Origin: CAYRZF01 sp964428805
GTDB lineage: Bacteria; Methylomirabilota; Methylomirabilia; Rokubacteriales; CSP1-6
Length of the DNA stretch: 10,801 nucleotides
Assembly (NCBI GenBank): GCA_964428805.1
Contig: CAYRZF010000072.1
Span: 1-10,801 of the forward strand
Direction of reading: 5' to 3'
The translations under genes and the position numbers were made by a program. This document shows, one piece after another, positions 7,099-10,801 of the stretch. The notes beneath the pieces are model-generated. The model did not search any database, was not told the DNA's origin, and saw nothing but the letters and a program-made list of their open reading frames with translations. Numbering within the stretch: the stretch's first letter is position 1; the number at the start of each line of letters is the position of its first letter.

Positions 7099-7146
7099 TG
7101 CTACTGGTAGACGCGTAACCACAAACCAACGGGAGGCGAGAGTGCT

Positions 7147-7434
7147 ATGAAGATCCGTCCGTTGCACGACCGGGTCCTCGTCAAGCGGGTCGAGGAGGAG
7201 GAGGTCCGTAAGAGCGGCATTATCATCCCGGACACCGCCAAGGAAAAGCCCCAGAGGGGCAAGGTCATCGCCGCGGGGAACGGGAAGGTTTCAGAAGACG
7301 GCAAGCGCATCCCGCTGGACGTCAAGGCCGGCGACCAGGTGCTCTTCGCGAAGTATTCGGGCTCGGAGGTCAAGATCGAAGACGAGGAGTATCTGATCCT
7401 GCGCGAGGAAGACATACTCGGGATTCTCGAGTAG
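7147..7434 (+). CDS. groES: Co-chaperonin GroES
   Basis: The protein has 95 residues from ATG 7147, with GGGAGG (7131-7136) upstream. It is a full-length GroES (Hsp10) that starts MKIRPLHDRVLVKR. The mobile loop, about residues 16-33, contains the GroEL-binding tripeptide region GIIIPD. The C-terminal half holds the usual AGDQVLFAKYSGSEVK and EYLILREEDILGILE. Seven copies form the lid that closes the GroEL folding chamber in the cytoplasm. It is the first gene of the operon behind a CIRCE-controlled promoter, with groEL following 60 bases after its stop. Nothing about the protein is unusual. Confidence 0.98.
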   Translation: MKIRPLHDRVLVKRVEEEEVRKSGIIIPDTAKEKPQRGKVIAAGNGKVSEDGKRIPLDVKAGDQVLFAKYSGSEVKIEDEEYLILREEDILGILE

Positions 7435-7494
7435 CCGATTCGTCCGAGGGTTTTCACCTGCAGAGAACATTCCAAAGGTTGAAGGAGGAAGGAT

Positions 7495-9117
7495 ATGTCG
7501 AAGCAGCTCCTGTTCAGTGATGAGGCCCGGGCGGCTCTGCTCCGCGGGGTCAACATCATGTCCGCGGCGGTCAAGGCCACCCTGGGTCCCAAGGGGCGCA
7601 ATGTCGTCATAGACAAAAAGTTCGGCAGCCCGGTCATCACCAAGGACGGCGTCACCGTCGCCAAGGAGGTCGAGCTGAAGGACAACTACGAAGACATGGG
7701 GGCCCAGATGATCAAAGAGGTGGCCTCCAAGACTTCCGACGTGGCGGGCGACGGGACGACGACCGCAACCGTCCTCGCCCAGGCCATCTTCCGGGAAGGC
7801 CTGAAGAACGTCACGGCCGGGGCCAACCCGATGGGACTCAAGCGGGGCATCGAGCAGGCGGTGTCGGCCGTGGTGGAAGAGTTGAAAAGGCTCTCCAAGT
7901 CCACCAAGGACAAGAAGGAGATCTCCCAGGTCGCGACCATCGCGGCCAACAACGACAAGACCATCGGCAATCTCATCGCCGAGGCGATGGAGAAGGTGGG
8001 CAAGGACGGGGTCATCACGGTGGAGGAGTCCAAGTCCTCCGAGACCGTCCTGGACGTGGTCGAGGGGATGCAGTTCGACCGCGGGTACCTCTCCCCCTAT
8101 TTCGTGACGGACGCCGAGCGGATGGAGGTCGTCCTCGAAGACGCGCTGGTCCTCAACCACGAGAAGAAGATCAGCGTGATGAAAGACATGCTCCCGCTCC
8201 TGGAGCAGGTGGCCCGCGCGGGCAAGCCCTTGCTGGTGATCGCCGAGGACGTCGAGGGTGAAGCCTTGGCCACGCTCGTGGTCAACAAGCTGCGCGGCAC
8301 GCTCTCGTGCGCGGCGGTGAAAGCCCCCGGCTTCGGCGACCGGCGCAAAGCCATGCTGGAGGACATCGCCGTGCTGACCGGCGGCAAGGCCATCACCGAG
8401 GACCTGGGGATCAAGCTGGAGAACATCAAGCTCGAGGACCTGGGCCGGGTCAAGAAGGTGGTGGTGGACAAGGACAACACCACTCTCGTCGAGGGGGTCG
8501 GCAAGTCCTCGGCCATCGAGGGACGCATCAAGCAGATCCGGACTCAGATCGAGGATACCACGTCGGACTACGACAAGGAGAAGCTGCAGGAGCGCCTCGC
8601 CAAGCTGGCGGGCGGCGTGGCGGTCATCAAGGTGGGGGCGGCCACGGAGACGGCAATGAAGGAAAAGAAGGCTCGGGTCGAGGACGCTCTCAACGCGACG
8701 CGCGCTGCGGTGGAGGAAGGCATTGTCCCGGGCGGCGGTGTCGCGCTCCTCCGGTGCGCCAAGGCGATCGATAGCCTCAAGCTTCACGGGGACGAGAAGG
8801 TGGGAGCGCAGATCGTCAAGCGGGCCCTCGAGGAACCGATCCGCCAGATCGTGGAGAACGCGGGACTCGAAGGGTCCGTTGTGGTCGAGAAGGTCAAGGC
8901 GGCGCCGGTGGCGACCCAGGGGTTCGACGCCGAGAGCATGGACTATGTGGACATGTTCCAGGCGGGGATCATTGACCCGACGAAGGTGGAGCGCGTCGCG
9001 CTGGAAAACGCCGCCTCTATCGCCTCCCTGCTTCTGACCACGGAAGCGCTGATCACCGATATCCCGGAGGAAGAGAAGAAGGGCCCGTCCATGCCCCACG
9101 GGGGGGACATGTACTAA
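7495..9117 (+). CDS. groEL: Chaperonin GroEL (Hsp60)
   Basis: The protein has 540 residues from ATG 7495, preceded by a strong AAGGAGGA (7482-7489). It is a complete type I chaperonin. Visible motifs include the nucleotide-binding LGPKGRNVVI (about residues 30-39) and the catalytic-aspartate loop AGDGTTTATVLA (Asp86). Further on are the apical-domain stretch MQFDRGYLSPYFVTD, the equatorial ATETAMKEKKARVEDALNAT with its ATP-hydrolysis aspartate, and VPGGGVALLR. It forms the ATP-driven double-ring folding chamber with GroES and is the expected titrant of HrcA activity at the upstream CIRCE. The C-terminal tail is short and ends MPHGGDMY, without the repeated GGM units of Escherichia coli GroEL. 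A very long open frame on the opposite strand (7291-9156) is a codon-bias shadow. Confidence 0.99.
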   Translation: MSKQLLFSDEARAALLRGVNIMSAAVKATLGPKGRNVVIDKKFGSPVITKDGVTVAKEVELKDNYEDMGAQMIKEVASKTSDVAGDGTTTATVLAQAIFREGLKNVTAGANPMGLKRGIEQAVSAVVEELKRLSKSTKDKKEISQVATIAANNDKTIGNLIAEAMEKVGKDGVITVEESKSSETVLDVVEGMQFDRGYLSPYFVTDAERMEVVLEDALVLNHEKKISVMKDMLPLLEQVARAGKPLLVIAEDVEGEALATLVVNKLRGTLSCAAVKAPGFGDRRKAMLEDIAVLTGGKAITEDLGIKLENIKLEDLGRVKKVVVDKDNTTLVEGVGKSSAIEGRIKQIRTQIEDTTSDYDKEKLQERLAKLAGGVAVIKVGAATETAMKEKKARVEDALNATRAAVEEGIVPGGGVALLRCAKAIDSLKLHGDEKVGAQIVKRALEEPIRQIVENAGLEGSVVVEKVKAAPVATQGFDAESMDYVDMFQAGIIDPTKVERVALENAASIASLLLTTEALITDIPEEEKKGPSMPHGGDMY

Positions 9118-9158
9118 AATCACGACGCCCGGTCCTGCCGGGTGTCCGGGATCCATGA

Positions 9159-9195
9159 CGGCCCCCGCCCCGACCGGGCGGGGGCCGCGTTTTTT
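9159..9195 (+). terminator. Intrinsic terminator after groEL
   Basis: A perfect 12-base-pair, nearly all-GC stem (CGGCCCCCGCCC at 9159-9170 and its complement at 9176-9187) closes a 5-base loop. After two bases come six T (9190-9195). This is a textbook Rho-independent terminator 41 bases after the groEL stop. A weaker hairpin, CCCGG/CCGGG at 9128-9142, lies before it and has no T-tract. Confidence 0.93.
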
Positions 9196-9205
9196 GGGAG
9201 AGGCC

Positions 9206-9234
9206 TTGACGGGACCCTTCCCCTCTGATCTACT
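9206..9234 (+). promoter_or_regulatory. Probable promoter of the niaR-rpsF-ssb-rpsR group
   Basis: TTGACG (9206-9211, 5 of 6 to the -35 consensus) is followed after 17 bases by TCTACT (9229-9234, 4 of 6 to the -10 consensus). It sits just after the groEL terminator and before the regulator gene, where a new transcription unit must begin. Predicted start is near 9241. Confidence 0.5.
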
Positions 9235-9267
9235 AGTGGCCGAAAATTCGTGAATCGGTCAGTCGGC

Positions 9268-9828
9268 ATGCAAGGGGTTGAACGGGTCCAATCCGGCGAA
9301 GAACGACGGCGCGGGATCGTGGGTGTCCTCAGAAGGGCCGACTCGCCGGTGGTCGGATCCGACCTGGCGAAGCGACTGGATGTCTCGCGCCAGGTAATCG
9401 TTCAAGATATCGCGCTCCTCCGGGCGCGTGGCCACAAAATCCTCGCCACTCCGCGCGGGTACTTGATGCTCAACGATGGCCCGCCGGTCAGCACGTCGGT
9501 GGCCTGCCGGCACACCACCTATGAGGAGATGGAGGACGAACTGTCCACGATCGTCGGACTGGGCGGGACGGTCGTTGACGTGATGGTGAAGCATCCACTC
9601 TACGGGGAGATCCGCGGGCTCTTGATGTTGCGGACCCAGGAGGACGTGCTGAGCTTTGTCGCCCGGATGCAGGAGAGTGGCGCCGAGCCCCTGTCGCGTT
9701 TGACCAAGGGGGTTCACCTGCACACCCTGGGGGCCCCCGACGAGGCGACCCTTCGGAAGGTCACTGAGGCGCTGCGCCAGAGAGGGTATCTGCTGGAGGG
9801 GGGAGGTGAAGAGCCTGCGCCCGTATGA
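9268..9828 (+). CDS. NiaR-like transcriptional repressor (HTH + 3H domain)
   Basis: The protein has 186 residues from ATG 9268. GTG 9250 would add six residues, and neither start has a clear ribosome binding site, so the start is uncertain. The N-terminal part (about 14-62) is a winged helix-turn-helix of the HTH_11 type, with recognition helix around VSRQVIVQDIALLRARG. The rest matches the 3H domain, named for conserved histidines: His82 in CRHTTYEEMEDEL, His109 in VKHPLYGEI, and His150/His152 in GVHLHTL. Characterised relatives are NiaR (YrxA) of B. subtilis and TM1602 of Thermotoga maritima. They bind a metal ion with these residues and repress NAD biosynthesis or niacin uptake genes when nicotinic acid is present. 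No NAD gene is in this window. The gene overlaps rpsF by 23 bases, so it is probably co-transcribed with the ribosomal genes. The ligand here is inferred. Confidence 0.88.
   Translation: MQGVERVQSGEERRRGIVGVLRRADSPVVGSDLAKRLDVSRQVIVQDIALLRARGHKILATPRGYLMLNDGPPVSTSVACRHTTYEEMEDELSTIVGLGGTVVDVMVKHPLYGEIRGLLMLRTQEDVLSFVARMQESGAEPLSRLTKGVHLHTLGAPDEATLRKVTEALRQRGYLLEGGGEEPAPV
9795..9805 (+). promoter_or_regulatory. Ribosome binding site deciding the rpsF GTG start
   Basis: GGAGGGGGGAG runs directly up to GTG 9806, with the GGAGG core 6 bases from the start. It lies inside the end of the regulator gene. The nearby ATG at 9824 is out of frame for S6, so GTG is the only sensible start. Confidence 0.65.
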
Positions 9829-10153
9829 AGTTCTCGTGATCATTGATCCGCGTCCCACCGACGAAGAGGTGGCTCAGCTCCTCGCGCGGCTTCAGGATAA
9901 CCTCAAGGAACTTGGCGCCGAGGTCACCCGGCTGGAGAACTGGGGGAAGCGTCGCCTGGCGCACGACATCAAGAAGCAACGCGAGGGAACCTACGCGGTC
10001 TTCGAGCTGTCGGCCGAGCCGCCCATGGTGAAGGAGTTTGAACGGCAGCTCAAGTTGAACGAGAATGTCCTTCGGTTTCTCTCCACCCGTGTGCCGATCC
10101 GGAAGAAGGCTCGGCCCGTCAAAACCCAGGAGGCTCTCGAGGAGGTCGGCTGA
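9806..10153 (+). CDS. rpsF: 30S ribosomal protein bS6
   Basis: The protein has 115 residues from GTG 9806, a typical length for bS6. Recognisable segments are the N-terminal strand YEVLVIIDPRPTDEEV, the central WGKRRLAHDIKKQREGTYAVF and LKLNENVLRFLSTRV. S6 joins the platform of the small ribosomal subunit as a partner of S18, whose gene is two places downstream. The gene starts within the last 23 bases of the NiaR-like gene. Its TGA (10151-10153) shares one base with the ssb ATG, so translation of the three genes is likely coupled. A charged tail (KKARPVKTQEALEEVG) follows the conserved fold. Confidence 0.97.
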   Translation: MKSLRPYEVLVIIDPRPTDEEVAQLLARLQDNLKELGAEVTRLENWGKRRLAHDIKKQREGTYAVFELSAEPPMVKEFERQLKLNENVLRFLSTRVPIRKKARPVKTQEALEEVG

Positions 10154-10554
10154 TGGCGAGCCTGAACAAGGTCTTCCTCATGGGGAATCTCACGCGTCCT
10201 CCGGAGCTCCGGTATACTCCCAGCGGGACGCCGGTGGCCGACCTCCGTTTGGCGGTGAACCGGGCCTACACCACGCAGAGTGGGGAGAAGCGACAGGATA
10301 CCTGCTTCCTCACCGTGGTGGTGTGGGGACGGCAGGCTGAGAGCTGCGGCGAGTATCTGGACAAGGGGAGCCCGGTTCTCGTGGAAGGGCGGCTCCAGAC
10401 GCGGGACTGGGAGACCAAAGAGGGGCAGCGACGCAACGTGGTGGAGGTGGTGGCCGATCGGGTTCAGTTCATGGGACGGGGGAAAGCAGCCGTGCCTGCC
10501 GAGGGTGAACCCGCGGAGGAAGCCCCTGCCAGCGACGAAGAAGTGCCGTTCTAG
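10153..10554 (+). CDS. ssb: Single-stranded DNA-binding protein
   Basis: The protein has 133 residues from ATG 10153, in a TGATG overlap with rpsF, with GAGGAGG (10139-10145) as ribosome binding site. The OB fold fills about residues 1-107: NKVFLMGNLTRPPELRYTPSG, FLTVVVWGRQAE, and LVEGRLQTRDWETKEGQRR. A short acidic, Ala/Pro-rich linker follows. The tip DEEVPF is a variant of the DDDIPF peptide that recruits replication and repair proteins. It protects single-stranded DNA during replication, recombination and repair. The linker is short beside that of E. coli SSB. Its place between rpsF and rpsR is the standard bacterial order. Confidence 0.98.
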   Translation: MASLNKVFLMGNLTRPPELRYTPSGTPVADLRLAVNRAYTTQSGEKRQDTCFLTVVVWGRQAESCGEYLDKGSPVLVEGRLQTRDWETKEGQRRNVVEVVADRVQFMGRGKAAVPAEGEPAEEAPASDEEVPF

Positions 10555-10801
10555 TGCCTGAAGGAGGGAGACCTATTCCAACCGCGGGAGCCAAGCCAGT
10601 CAAGCGGCGCCGCTTCGGGCGGCGCAAGGTCTGCAAGTTGTGCGTGGACAAGGTGGACCTGGTCGATTACAAGGATATCCGGCGTCTCAGGAACTTCGTC
10701 ACTGAGCGGGGAAAGATCATTCCCCGGCGCATCTCGGGCAGCTGCGCCCGTCACCAGCGTCAGCTCACTCACGCGATCAGGCGGGCCCGCACGATGGCCC
10801 T
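10554..10801 (+). CDS. rpsR: 30S ribosomal protein bS18, 3'-truncated by window end
   Basis: The frame encodes an unmistakable bS18: RRKVCKLCVDKVDLVDYKDIRR, ERGKIIPRRISGSCARHQRQL and THAIRRARTMA, cut at the window end a few residues before the expected C-terminus. S18 pairs with S6 on the small-subunit platform. A CxxC (VCKLC) and a CxxH (CARH) could together hold a zinc ion, as in cysteine-rich S18 forms. The start is uncertain. GTG 10554 overlaps the last base of the ssb stop and is the only canonical in-frame codon. However, the strong Shine-Dalgarno AAGGAGGGAG (10561-10570) lies after it and points to ATT 10575, which would give an N-terminus reading MPTAGAKPVKRRR. I annotate the canonical codon. 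The next gene in this cluster is usually rplI, which lies outside. Confidence 0.93.
   Translation, partial: MPEGGRPIPTAGAKPVKRRRFGRRKVCKLCVDKVDLVDYKDIRRLRNFVTERGKIIPRRISGSCARHQRQLTHAIRRARTMA
10561..10570 (+). promoter_or_regulatory. Shine-Dalgarno inside or before rpsR, pointing to an ATT codon
   Basis: AAGGAGGGAG contains a perfect GGAGG (10563-10567). It is 7 bases before ATT 10575, which is in frame with S18, and 7 bases after the in-frame GTG 10554. It is better than any site upstream of that GTG, so it bears on which codon starts rpsR. Confidence 0.55.

Noticed and set aside
7291..9156. 621-codon open frame on the minus strand opposite groES/groEL
   Set aside because: It mirrors groEL codon periodicity in GC-rich DNA; the translation is His/Leu/Asp/Arg-rich low-complexity sequence with no recognisable domain, while the plus strand is certain GroEL.
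1..10801. Mobile element, prophage, defence island or CRISPR array
   Set aside because: I found no transposase, integrase, repeat-spacer array or tRNA-flanked insertion; the genes are core functions in conserved orders.

Overview
The window is GC-rich bacterial chromosomal DNA, evidently from a draft or metagenome assembly because a run of exactly 100 N (4361-4460) interrupts one gene. Gene content is that of a free-living bacterium with an ordinary protein-coding core. I see no insertion sequence, prophage, CRISPR array, tRNA or rRNA. Base composition, the GroEL and ribosomal protein sequences, and a NiaR-type regulator next to rpsF would fit an uncultured lineage such as Methylomirabilota/Rokubacteria. 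That is an impression from sequence style, not a phylogeny.

Layout. (1) 2-1877, plus strand: the C-terminal end of a DUF1998 DExH helicase (MrfA/YprA type) followed 4 bases later by a DEDD exonuclease with a TPR-like tail (MrfB/YprB type). Together they look like a MrfAB DNA-repair pair. (2) 2062-6005, plus strand: MoxR AAA+ ATPase, DUF58 membrane protein and TgpA-like membrane transglutaminase (DUF3488-transglutaminase-DUF4129), a widespread three-gene module of the cell envelope. The third gene holds the assembly gap. (3) 5980-6957, minus strand: a D-2-hydroxyacid dehydrogenase of the glyoxylate/hydroxypyruvate reductase type, overlapping the transglutaminase gene tail to tail by 26 bases. 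(4) 7044-9195, plus strand: the heat-shock operon groES-groEL. It has a sigma70-like promoter, a perfect CIRCE operator for the repressor HrcA, and a strong intrinsic terminator. (5) 9206 to the end, plus strand: a probable promoter, a NiaR-like nicotinate-responsive repressor (3H domain), then the conserved cluster rpsF-ssb-rpsR, with rpsR cut by the window end. Every junction in this last group overlaps if rpsR starts at its GTG, suggesting translational coupling.

I did not find a convincing new biological system. The points most worth a second look are: the NiaR-like repressor overlapping rpsF; the uncertain start of rpsR, where a good Shine-Dalgarno points to an AUU codon and not to the only canonical in-frame codon; the MrfAB pair; short unexplained repeats in the moxR leader and in the dehydrogenase/groES divergent region; and the probably under-sized gap in the transglutaminase gene.
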